Source of the DNA: Sipunculus nudus | Lineage: Eukaryota; Annelida; Sipuncula; Golfingiida; Sipunculidae | DNA length: 64,000 nt | Direction: 5' to 3' | Assembly (NCBI GenBank): GCA_026874595.1 | Contig: CM049313.1 | Span: 28,456,008 to 28,520,007, forward strand | In this document: positions 12,770 to 23,200 of the stretch, one piece after another | Layout: every line of letters begins with the position of its first letter | Position numbering within the stretch: position 1 is the first letter of the stretch | Position numbers and translations under genes: made by a program | The notes under the pieces: model-generated | What the model was told of the DNA's origin: nothing | Seen by the model: only the letters and a program-made list of their open reading frames with translations | The model's database searches: none

Positions 12770-13035
12770 TCACAGGTTGGAGATACATTGGACCAACATT
12801 GGATAACAACGTTGTTCCAACGTTGGTATCAAATGTTGGACCAACTCAATTTGCTCATTGGAACTACGTTGGACAGATGTTGGAGCAATGTTGTGTGACA
12901 TGTTGGGCAAATGTAGGGCCAATGTAGGATATATGTTGCATCAATTTGCTCACTGACACTAGGTTGGATATCTGTTGGATCAATGTTGTATTTTACATTG
13001 TGCCAATGTAGGACCAATGTAGAGGGTGATATGCC
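12770..13035. repeat. Left subterminal CCAACGTTGG-type repeat
   Basis: Degenerate repeats of ttggaccaa(c/t)gttgg with near-palindromic cores. The counterpart is at 28915-29100. Confidence 0.7.
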
Positions 13036-13376
13036 ACTGAGGTTTTTCATCAACATGAACATTTAGGAATAAAATCTGGTTCAAATGTTCTAAAAAATGT
13101 GAGTTACTCTTAATTGATTAATTATTGGTTCAAATCGTGTATACTGTAGATGTACGGTTATGTGTAGTAAAGGTTTGTCAAATAGATTAAAATTATTTTA
13201 CTTGGGGTTTTTTAGTGAAATCACACTGGAAGACATCTGTATTTATACAAAATATTAACAGCATTCTCAGAGCAATTACCCTTATCTTAAAAATAAAACT
13301 GACACAAAAATAAGTTCAAAACTCTTTAATAATAATAGGACTGTATATTCTAACGCTCTACAGCCGACAATAATTA

Positions 13377-13561
13377 TTAATTCTGAATCGTCCGTAGAAA
13401 CATAGTCTCTGCTGTTAACTGTGCATCCTTCGCACACTTCAACTTCTGCCTCTTCTTATTCCCTTCGTATCTGTCCCCAGCAAAACTCAGCCAGCTTTGG
13501 ATCATTTTCTTGACATCCTCTTTGTTGATCCTTTCAGCAAGTGGATTTTCTCTGACTGCAC
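13377..13561 (-). CDS. Candidate terminal coding exon, unknown basic protein
   Basis: On the minus strand the acceptor TTTTCCTTTAG ends at 13562, and an open exon of 185 nt follows in phase 1 to a TAA at 13377. About 60 residues are encoded, including an ERINKEDVKKMIQSWL helix-like stretch and a basic NKKRQKLK segment. Codon use looks protein-like and is less AT-rich than the flanks. I do not recognise the family. It lies inside the putative TIR element, and the matching upstream donor candidate is at 27990, across the inserted retrotransposon. It could be part of the element's own gene or captured host sequence. Confidence 0.45.
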
Positions 13562-13584
13562 CTAAAGGAAAACATTTTGTGTGT

Positions 13585-13591
13585 GTGTGTG

Positions 13592-13655
<64 letters not shown>

Positions 13656-13670
13656 GAGAGAGAGAGAGAC
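13585..13670. repeat. (TA)n microsatellite with short (GT)n and (GA)n
   Basis: gtgtgtgtgt followed by tatata, then gagagaga. Confidence 0.95.
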
Positions 13671-15250
13671 ATGTCACAGATGAGATTTAAATCCAGGCAG
13701 ATTTTAAATTTACCTAGACGAGATTGCGATTGTGATCTAGCATAGATAGATTTTAAACTCGCCTAGGAGAGATTGCCATCACAGTCATGGAGTAGGCCAG
13801 GAATTTAATCATGCCTAGGCGAGTTTAAAATTTGCCTGGTTTCATACAGTGAGTTTAAAATTGGCCTAGGTAAGAATGAAATAGTGGTCATATGGTATTT
13901 CCTAATATACTGGGCATTGTATATTACATATAGATGTAGGATGTTTTCATAGCTCCTATAAGTCATTTATAGAGAATATCTATATGAAATATTTCTGATG
14001 TCTTGCCCATTTTGGATTTGTCATTAATTATAGGATATATAGGGTAATTTATGTGTTTTTTTTAAATATTTTTTTAGGCTGTTGCATTCTTTGAAGGATA
14101 GGTATTCTTACCTAATGTGGTTTAGTTGTATACATGATTATTAATAATAATTAAATATTATTAATATCAATTTAAATTGAAATTAACTAATATTAGTAAC
14201 TGCATGGTATTTTTGGAAGACACGCCTGTAAATAGAATATGCACAACCATGTCTAATTTTTTCATTAAATTTTAAACTAAATTTAAAAGTTCAACAGGCC
14301 AGTAATATTGTAATAGCATCTTCATTAATACTGATACAGTATAAACAGTAATATATTAAAATAATTTATCACTGATAAACAATATACCATACTTGCTCTG
14401 CGGTTTCACAGTTGCACATTTCAGACGACCTGTCTTTATTGAGATCACAGGAATGTAGATAAATCTATTACATAACTGTGCCTGTTAAATTGCTAAATAT
14501 TAAATTAAATCATAAATGATAATTTAACATATATTATTGTTTATTTTTATGGTAAAAGACTCCACAATTGGCAAAAAAACTAAAATAAAAATAAAGGTGT
14601 CACAGTTATTACACTTTTTGTTAAGTTCAAATAAGTATGAATAACTTGCTACTTTCAACAAATGAATTACATAAACAAAATGAATGCTAATCCATGTATC
14701 TTGTTCTGCTCACAAATAAACAGCAAGTTATTGTCACAGCAAGTCAACTGTAACTACTTGGCATGACCCATGTCTTGATGAGTCCCATGGATGTCTTCAA
14801 GAGCATTGGACATTTAATCAATTAATTATGTTTAAGCTAATAACTTTTATGAGATGGTTGCTGTATACCACATAGAATAGAAAAAAAAAGTGCAAGGAAT
14901 ATTCAAATACTCATTGATGATACCAGTTCCAAAATAAATATTAATTATTATATTAAGAATATTCCTGTAAAACTTACAAATGATATTACTTTTAGGCTTC
15001 ACCAGATTTTTTTAATTAGGGCTCAAAATTAATTTGACCACACATCTGCAAATAATGTCTTTATCTATACATAATGGTAACCATTAATGTCAAAATAGTT
15101 AATGATACAGAGCTCATAATATAACTGAAAACATTATTCATATGTCATTTACATTGTTCCATGTTTTAAAGAATACCATCAAATAATAATTTCAATCTCA
15201 CCTAGGCAGTTTAAACTCATTCAGGCAAGAAAAAAAACCTAGCCTGCTAC
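13671..15250. other. Interior of split TIR element, no gene recognised
   Basis: Around 13690-13875 a gcctaggcgag-type motif repeats degenerately. The remainder is AT-rich with no coding signal. Confidence 0.4.
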
Positions 15251-15252
15251 AT

Positions 15253-15257
15253 AATGG

Positions 15258-15304
<47 letters not shown>
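15253..15304. repeat. (TA)n microsatellite
   Basis: About 25 tandem TA units, 80 bp upstream of the retrotransposon insertion. Confidence 0.95.
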
Positions 15305-15308
<4 letters not shown>

Positions 15309-15384
15309 TAATGTTATTCAGGGTGATAGAGTCATGGAGTATGAAGGGACAGAAGCATAACGTACTAACTTTTGTATATATGTG

Positions 15385-18260
15385 TGTAGCAGAGTTTAAA
15401 TTAAGACATGTCAACTATTTAAACTTTCATCTCTTAATAATTTTGTTGCTGTTTTATTCAACATAATGCTTTAATATGATTACTTAGACTGTGCAGTCCA
15501 ATGTGCACATGATACATGTAGTGTCCTTGAAGTATACAATGACAGCAGGCCTCCAGCAGTCTGGACAAACGCTTTACAGGGAAAGCTACATATGGTCATG
15601 TTGCTGGTTACTGTGGAAATCCAGGACTGACCTATATCACCTAATGTTTATGTATGAGCATGCATTGTGAAACCATAAATGTATTTTATTATTTCATTTG
15701 GGTACATGTTCAGAGAACAGACATGTTTTTAGTTTATTTCAAAAGTTCTATTCATAAATGTATTTGGTAGTATTTTAATATTTAATACACAAGTAGGACT
15801 ACTTTGCGTCTTGACCCAGATGTCTGGGTACATAACCCCCTGCTCAGGGTGGGGCCCTCGCTTTGGCCCACTGTCTGAAGAAAGCTGAAAACAACTGAAT
15901 ATAAGGTAAAGAATTTATACTTAATAAGCTACTCTCTTAAGTCCTAAGAGTTTTTTTATTTATTAATTTTGTCATATAAGTAATTTAAGTTTTTCCATCT
16001 TGTCATTACTTAAGTACTTAGATATCAATTAAAGAAAAACTGCAGTTTAAAAGGTTAACTTTATACCAAGGTACAGATTGGCTTTAATTCCAGTCAGAAT
16101 ATTTGTATGATTGATATATATGTCTCAAGACACTCATTTGATGCAACACAGCTTGATCAGTTATGTTAATTGTTAGAATGTCAATACATTGTAATTCTTT
16201 AAATCTGTTTACGTTATTTTTGAGAAATAGCAGTGGAATGTGGCAGGTTGTCCCTTTCAGGGATGAGTATTAGAATTGTTACATAATGTTGTTTTATATT
16301 TATTCCTGTAAGCACTGATGAGTGTAATGTATAATCAGACAGGAAATGTCTAGTATCTGCATGTTAAATGTATCCTGTAGACACAGAAGTCCAACTTGTG
16401 TTCCTTTCCCCAATTTTGCTAGACTATTGTTACATAATATAATTCAGGGTGAGATAGAAAGAGTTAGTTCATTTAATGTTCTCTTCAGATCAAAACATGA
16501 AGAGAATACGTGCAGACAGTGTAACATGTGCAATATTTATATCTGGTGAGTTTTTATTATTAATTGGCTGAAATGTTTGCATGAAAATAATTGTCTAAAT
16601 GTTCATTTAAATAAGTGACAGGTGTGCCCATTTCTGAGTATGTGGAATTAAATCTGTTTAGGATATACATATGGGACTGTCTAGGCATGAGTTTTGTTTA
16701 CCCTCTAAGATATGGCATATGTTGTCTCTGACATCCCCCCCCCCCCCTTCTCTCTCTCTGCGAGAGAGCTGGGGACAGTCCCTGACCTCTTAATGTCTAA
16801 GGTCAATAGCTGTCTGGCTGTAACATCAGGTTCCACAGACCAGGACAGGGGACCCTTGTCGCTCATGTTGTACACAAACTGTGCCATTTAATTGTTCCCG
16901 CAGGCAAGCAGCTGCAACTTACAGTCATGTATATCAGTTTGGGGTTACGTTGTTTTCTGTAAAATGTCACCACAATAGCTACAACAGGTGATACTGGTAC
17001 TTGTGGCCTTGACCACTCAACAATGACTAAGTGTACTGTACCAGTGCTAATTAGTTAATTTACTTTGTCAATTTATGAGTATTATTAATTAATTATGCAT
17101 AGAATTTCTTGAATCATTTATTATTTTATTCATTGATGGTAAAATCAATAATTGAGGATTGAATGTAATGTTTTACTAGTTTTGTGTATTGTCATTTTAT
17201 TGGATTTTCTCTTTGGATAAAGAGGTTATTGTGCAAGTCCAAAGGAATAAAGATGCAGCATTGTATTGTTGGCATGTAGTAAAATGTTTGGGCGGAGCAT
17301 GATGTTTTAGGACTCTTAGTGTAGTTACTTTTGTTGTTTACCCGACTTGTGTGTGTATAAATTATTTCAATTATTTTATTGCATTGCATTTGTCTGCTTA
17401 TACACTTCAAGTCATAGGGTACATTTATGTATGTGTGTTATGCTGATACATGTTACTAATAGAAACCTGGGTAATTGTTTTCGTACAATTTTATGATAAG
17501 ATAATTGGTTTCTAGTGACTGAAAGTATCATGGGCATTTATGTATATGTTATTTGTATTGGATATGCCAAGTTCTTAGAGGGTTTATCATTACAATGTTT
17601 TATTATATTGATATGCCTTCCGAGATATATCATATCATTTTATGTATTTCTCAGCGATTTTTACAATCTATCTGTCAGATTAAAGATTGTTTGTTTTTAT
17701 AGGTCAAACATACAATAGACAACAGGACGACTTTCAAGATTAACTGTTGTACAGAACAAACCATACTATTTGTTGTAAGTTAATGGGGTTTTATTCCATA
17801 CAATCAACTTTACATTGTTTATTATGGTAATTTATGTAAATTGTGATCAATCATAGAGATATATTCATTTTCAATATAATTCTTTGAAATTACGATTGTT
17901 TTCAAGTTTAAATAATAATTGTTTAGGTATCCTTAGTATCAGAGCCAGAAATTAAGGATGGGTTATTTGTAAACACTTTACATGTTTCAAAAGAAAATTC
18001 ACATTATGGCTTTGTCAAAATTATCAGGTTTTCAGTACCTAAACTGCATTGAATGATAACTGGATGAGTAAGAAAATTGCTATATATATTCAACAATAAT
18101 TATTTTTATCGTGACCCTTTGTTACATTCATATCTTATATTTCTTTTATATTTTTGTATTTTAGCTGGTTCGCCAGCCACTCCATTTAGGAACCGTAAGA
18201 ATAAACAGATTAAATCAACTTGTCTTGTCTACTGGTCTTCGTCCCCAACCCACGGTTACA
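15385..18260 (+). repeat. 5' LTR, 2,876 bp
   Basis: Direct repeat of 24580-27454 with TGTA...TACA termini. It has an AATAAA at 18200, followed by a GT-rich stretch, and a TATATATA at about 18080, so a short R/U5 near the 3' edge with a very long U3 is one reading. Splice-like signals inside it (donor 16545, exon-like 17703-17774, acceptor 18164) allow a different reading with an upstream start. LTRs of this group are commonly a few hundred bp, so this length is unusual. Confidence 0.97.
18200..18205 (+). promoter_or_regulatory. Polyadenylation signal in LTR (AATAAA)
   Basis: AATAAA with GT-rich sequence ~20-35 nt downstream. The 3' LTR copy is at 27394-27399 and would terminate the genomic transcript. 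Confidence 0.55.
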
Positions 18261-18263
18261 TAT

Positions 18264-18281
18264 TGGTGGCAGCGGTGGGAT
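18264..18281 (+). promoter_or_regulatory. Primer binding site complementary to tRNA-Leu 3' end
   Basis: TGGTGGCAGCGGTGGGAT starts 3 nt after the LTR. Its reverse complement ends in ...CTGCCACCA and matches, as I recall, the 3' end of animal tRNA-Leu (AAG type) with added CCA over all 18 positions. The isoacceptor assignment is from memory. Confidence 0.85.
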
Positions 18282-18978
18282 CCCTTGATCAAACTAGGTG
18301 ATGGACATCGACAGACAGCAGTTCAAGGCCTAGAGGCTCTACATGGAAGATCGCTCCACAGTGGCTGGCGTGAGGGGAGCGTATCAAGGTTTTTGTGTTT
18401 TATTATAGAATGCTACCAGTGGTCCAGAGACTTTTATCATTGTGTTTGAGATTCAGATCGTGAAGTATAATATGTGTCCCACATAATATGAGAATTATTG
18501 TATATTTGTTTGATTGTTTTAACTTGTCTTATTTAGATGTAACACTGAAATGAAATCATGGCAAATCTGATTAAGCTACTTGTTTAACTTCCTGTCGAGC
18601 CTGGAAAGTAATACAATGGCTCTTATTTGATTGTACATATTGGTCATTTACATACATTTAGTTATGAGAGTAAAAACTATTGTTGTTGGAGAGTAGATCA
18701 GTTATATTTTTATGTGGTATCCATTTAAGTAATTCACAGATTGATTTACTGATTGTTATTTTTTTTTATTTTATATTTGATGAAGTAAGTGGCTGTGTAA
18801 GCCTAAGCCCGCTGTTTTGCATGATTTTACACAGTATGTATTTTCACTTTTCACTAGTATGTTAGTTCTCTTAGTTTTGTTTTCCTTTCATCAATTAGAG
18901 GACTAAAGGTACAGTGTCCATAATCAACATTATATGTAAAATTTTGGTCAAATTTGTGTGAAGTATTTGAAATCAGTC
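18282..18978 (+). other. Leader between primer site and gag
   Basis: Roughly 700 bp of non-coding leader with short open frames only. Packaging or dimerisation signals would be expected here, but none can be identified by eye. Confidence 0.6.
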
Positions 18979-20166
18979 ATGGCCACGTTGCAAGATTTAC
19001 AGGATCAAATTGCTAAGTTGCAACGAGACATGGATGCTAGGATGGTGCCTAATGTAGTTGTCCAAACACCACTTAAGATGCCAAAGGTCAAGAAATTTGG
19101 TGGTGACAGAAAAGAATTAGAGAGATGGATCACCGACATAAAACGGTATATCTCTATTCAGGATTTGGATGGGTCTAAGGCTGTAGATTATATTCTATCT
19201 AGCCTGGAAGACCGTGCTTTGATCGAGGTGGAGTACATGCCACAAGAGGACAGGAAAACACCATCTGACATATTTGCCATTCTACGGCAAGCATTTGGTG
19301 ATACCATGCCGGTGTCCCAGATTGAGGAAGTGTACCACAACCGTAAGCAACGGCAAGGAGAGGGATTGCGTGATTTCAGCTATGCACTCATGGAGCTTTT
19401 TGAGAGGATCATAAAATTAAATCCAGAGTTTGTAAGGAATAAAGATAAGGCTCTAAGAGACAAATTTGCTGAAAAGGTTCGAGATGTGACACTAAGAAGA
19501 TTCCTTAAAGACAAGATCCGGTCGAATAATGAGCTCTCATTCACACAAATAAGAGAAGAAGCACTTCTGTGGCAGTCAGAGGATACTAAAACAGATGCAT
19601 GGATGAATGAAATGGTTGCAGAACCAGTTCAGAGAGAACAAGATTTGGACTTAAAGAAGCAAATGATAGATTTGTTGACAATCCAGAGGAAACAACAATT
19701 CCAGCTTGACCAACAGCATCAGCTTCTGACCAGTTTGAGTGACAAGAAAAAGACGCCAAAATATAAGCAGGAAAACAAATGCTTTCTCTGTGGTAAACCA
19801 GGACACATAAAAAGAGAATGTCCAGACAGGAAAGCTAAACAGGAGCGAGCTTACAATCCAAAGAGCCAGTATGCTCCAATGGTACCTTCCCCAGGGAATC
19901 AAGTGTATCCTCAATTCTATCAAAGCGGCTATTATCCCAATCAGGCTCCTTGTTTTTATCAACCACAGTTACCACCTCCATTTATTCCACCAACACAGCA
20001 CCAGGGCATGGGGCAGCAGGACACGACAGCAACTGGATTTGGGTCACAACTAAACGCAACAGCAACCGCATTTGGGTCACAACCAAACACAACAGCAACC
20101 AGATTTGGGTCACAACGAAACGCGACAGCAACTGAATTTGAGAGGCAACAAAACATCCCAAACTAG
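18979..20166 (+). CDS. gag: Gag polyprotein (capsid plus CCHC nucleocapsid)
   Basis: The 395-residue ORF begins at an ATG in a strong context (G at -3 and G at +4). The frame is open a few codons further upstream only through a GTG. An N-terminal coiled-coil-like stretch (about residues 4-20) precedes a helical capsid region (about 35-210) of the Ty3/PNMA type with conserved Trp, Tyr and Phe positions. One zinc knuckle C-X2-C-X4-H-X4-C spans residues 268-281. The tail is Gln/Pro/Tyr-rich and includes 3.5 copies of an 11-residue repeat (residues ~351-389). Gag would form the virus-like particle in the cytoplasm and bind element RNA. The last three sense codons before TAG contain a slippery heptamer giving Gag-Pol. 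Confidence 0.95.
   Translation: MATLQDLQDQIAKLQRDMDARMVPNVVVQTPLKMPKVKKFGGDRKELERWITDIKRYISIQDLDGSKAVDYILSSLEDRALIEVEYMPQEDRKTPSDIFAILRQAFGDTMPVSQIEEVYHNRKQRQGEGLRDFSYALMELFERIIKLNPEFVRNKDKALRDKFAEKVRDVTLRRFLKDKIRSNNELSFTQIREEALLWQSEDTKTDAWMNEMVAEPVQREQDLDLKKQMIDLLTIQRKQQFQLDQQHQLLTSLSDKKKTPKYKQENKCFLCGKPGHIKRECPDRKAKQERAYNPKSQYAPMVPSPGNQVYPQFYQSGYYPNQAPCFYQPQLPPPFIPPTQHQGMGQQDTTATGFGSQLNATATAFGSQPNTTATRFGSQRNATATEFERQQNIPN
20029..20144 (+). repeat. 33-bp tandem repeat inside gag (11-residue units)
   Basis: Units start at 20029, 20062, 20095 and 20128 and encode AT(x)FGSQ(x)N(x)T. The copies differ at a few positions but stay in frame. Copy number probably varies among element copies. Confidence 0.9.
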
Positions 20167-20200
20167 TTTTCCCTATTGAATATGTGAGCAATTCAATAGG
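20157..20200 (+). promoter_or_regulatory. -1 programmed ribosomal frameshift site
   Basis: The heptamer C CCA AAC (20157-20163, split by Gag codons) fits the X XXY YYZ rule and is directly followed by the gag stop TAG. An 8-nt spacer leads to a perfect 10-bp stem: CCTATTGAAT (20172-20181) pairs with ATTCAATAGG (20191-20200) across a 9-nt loop. The pol frame is open from 20142, so a -1 slip on the heptamer enters pol with no stop. All three parts of the standard signal are therefore present. Efficiency is unknown. Confidence 0.9.
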
Positions 20201-23200
20201 TAAAAATGTTGGCTCACAGGATCCTAATTGTGACTCTAGAGATAAAATTATCCAGAAAACAGTAGGGGGTAGGCCCGTAGTTAGAGTCCAAATTGGTGGT
20301 AAGGACACTTCAGCACTGATTGACACGGGATCACAAGTGACTTTAGTATCAGAAAAATTCTTTGAAGACCATTTGAAACCAGTGTCAGGAAATTTTCTAA
20401 TGGCACAAACCTGGTTTAAAATAAATGGTGCAAATGGACTTGAAGTGCCATATTTGGGTCTTTTCATTACAGATGTAGTTTTACAAGGTGTCAAATTATC
20501 TGAGGTGGGTGTGCTTGTGCTGAAAGATAGTCCAGACTGTACAAATATGAGAAATGAAATCCCAAGTATATTAGGTACTAATGTTTTACAGCATGTACCA
20601 CAATTTTCACATTTGTTGAAGTCATCTGAGACTATTATAAAACAAACCCAAGAGAGCTGTTCTTCTAATTTAGGGTTTGCCAGAGTCAGCAAGTGTGAGG
20701 CATGTTTAATTAAAGCTGGTGAGGTGGCTTTTGTACCAGTTATGACACCCAATCAAGAAGGTCTGTGTTTTGTAGACGCCTTTGACAAAGGTATTATGGG
20801 AAGTTTGTATATAGTTCCTGGGATAATATTAAGTGCCAGTTCCAAAATCCAAGTTGTTAACACTGGTCAGAGGGATATCAAATTACTTCCTGGGACCAGA
20901 ATAGGAGTATGCCACATGGTGGATATTGTGACCGGGAAAGAAAGTAAACTTCATTTGTCCTGCAGTGAGAGCAGTGTCACTGTCAGTCATTCAAACCAGG
21001 AATCAAACCATGAATCGATTCATGATTCTCCGGCAGAAAGAGACAGCAAACAGATGCCAAAAGTGGATTTATCACACTTAATCGGAACCATGGACGAACT
21101 GGAAAGAGTGAAAGCATCAATTATGAAACATCGCAATGTATTCCTTGCAGATGAAGAAAAGCTGGGATGCACAAAAACAGTTCAGCATCACATCAACACA
21201 ACTGATGATGTCCCTGTTGTTCAACCATTCAGGAGAATCCCCCCTCAGTTGTGGCAGGATGTCCAAGAACATCTCAATGGTCTCTTAGATAAAGGTATAA
21301 TTGAGGAAAGTAACTCAGAATATGCTTCTCCTATTGTTATAGTACGAAAAAAGAATAACGAAATCCGTATGTGTGTTGACTATAGAAAGTTAAACACCAA
21401 AATCCGGAAGGATGCCTTTCCTCTCCCAAGGATCGAGGAATCTTTAGATGCATTGACAGGTGCCAAGTATTTTACCACCTTAGACTTAACTTCTGCATAC
21501 CATCAGATAGAGGTCGCCCCTGAGGACAGAAAGAAGACGGCATTCATAACTCCAATGTATCAATATCGCAGGATGCCATTCGGACTTTCTACAGCACCCG
21601 CCACATTCCAGCGGCTAATGAGTCAGGTATTCCGAGAGGACATTTTTCGGATTCTTCTGGTGTACCTCGACGATATCATCGTGTTCTCCAGCACCATTGA
21701 GGAACATCTAGAACGACTGGAAAAAGTTTTCAGCACTTTAGCTAAACACAATCTCAAACTGAAGGCTGAAAAGTGTGCTTTGTTCAAAGAAGAAGTGACC
21801 TACTTAGGCCATATAGTATCAGCGGATGGTATCTGTCCTGATCCTGGAAAGGTAGCAGCAGTCAAAGAGTATGAGGTACCAACCACTGTGCGAGAACTAC
21901 GAAGATTTTTAGGATTTTGTTCATACTATCGCCGGTTTGTTCCAAATTTTGCCAAAATTGCAGCCCCACTGCATGCTTTAGTAGGATCTGCTTCTGGAAA
22001 GAACAAGAAAGGACACGGCAGAAGCAAAAATCAGGCATTGCCTTATTGGGAATCAGAGCATGAGCAAGCATTTCAAGTGCTAAAGGGTAAACTTACAACA
22101 ACTCCAGTCCTTGCTTATGCTGATTTCACCAAACCGTTCATTCTGGAAACAGACGCGTCAGATCAAGGGCTTGGAGCGGTACTAAGTCAAGAACAAGATG
22201 GAATTAAACGTGTAATAGCATATGCCAGTAGAGGTCTGAGAGGTGGTGAGAAAAACAAGGAGGGATACAGCTCCAGAAAATTGGAGCTGTTGGCACTGAA
22301 ATGGGCTGTAGCTGATAAGTTTAAAGATTACCTGATTGGGAGCAACTTTACCGTCTATACTGATAATAATCCACTCACATATGTGATGGGTCGTGGCAAG
22401 CTGAATGCTGTGGAGCAAAGATGGGTTGCTGCTTTAGCATCTTTCAATTTTTCTTTCAAATACCGGTCTGGTAAAGAGAATACCAATGCAGATTTCCTAA
22501 GCCGGCAAGAAAGCAGACCCTGGGATTTAGATGCTGAAGAAGTAGCAAGTATGTGTGCTTTTGTGTTAGAATCTGCAAATGTACCAAAGGAGATACAAGC
22601 AAAAGCTTGTCAAATAGCAATCTCAACACCTGAAAAGGAACTGTTATCTATAGCAGAACACCATGAGTTGAAAGCCACTGTTCTACCCACTGTAGGGGCT
22701 AAACAGATGTCAGATCTGCAGAGTCAAGACCCTGTAATAGGTCCGGTTAAGAAATTTCTCAAGGAAGGTGTCAAACCTTCACTGACACAGAGAAAACATG
22801 CTACAAAAGAAGTACAATTGCTTTTGCGCCAATGGGATCGCTTAAAAGAGTCTAAAGGAGTACTGTATCGATCAGTGCAAGATCCATGTAAAGGCAAATT
22901 GAAACAGATTTTGCTACCACAACAACTGAAGAGTCAAATCTTACAAAATAGTCATGACCATCATGGACACCAAGGTATTGAACGAACAGAACTGTTGATT
23001 AAGGAAAAATACTTTTGGCCCAAGATGCATCAAGAAATTAAGGAATATATTGAACAATGTGAAAGGTGTGCTTTGGCAAAACCAATCAAAGTCAAAACTT
23101 CGCTTGGTAGTTTACTTTCAACGAAACCATTGGAAGTGTTAGCGATGGATTTCACGCTACTTGAAAAGTCTTCAAGTGGTTACGAAAATGTTCTAGTACT

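Noticed and set aside
16346-17718. Short frames inside the LTRs (duplicated at 25541-26912)
   Set aside because: Identical in both LTRs because of recent duplication, so their openness carries no evidence of selection.
19651-20752. Minus-strand frames opposite gag and pol (up to 256 codons)
   Set aside because: Shadow frames of well-supported plus-strand genes with no recognisable motif.
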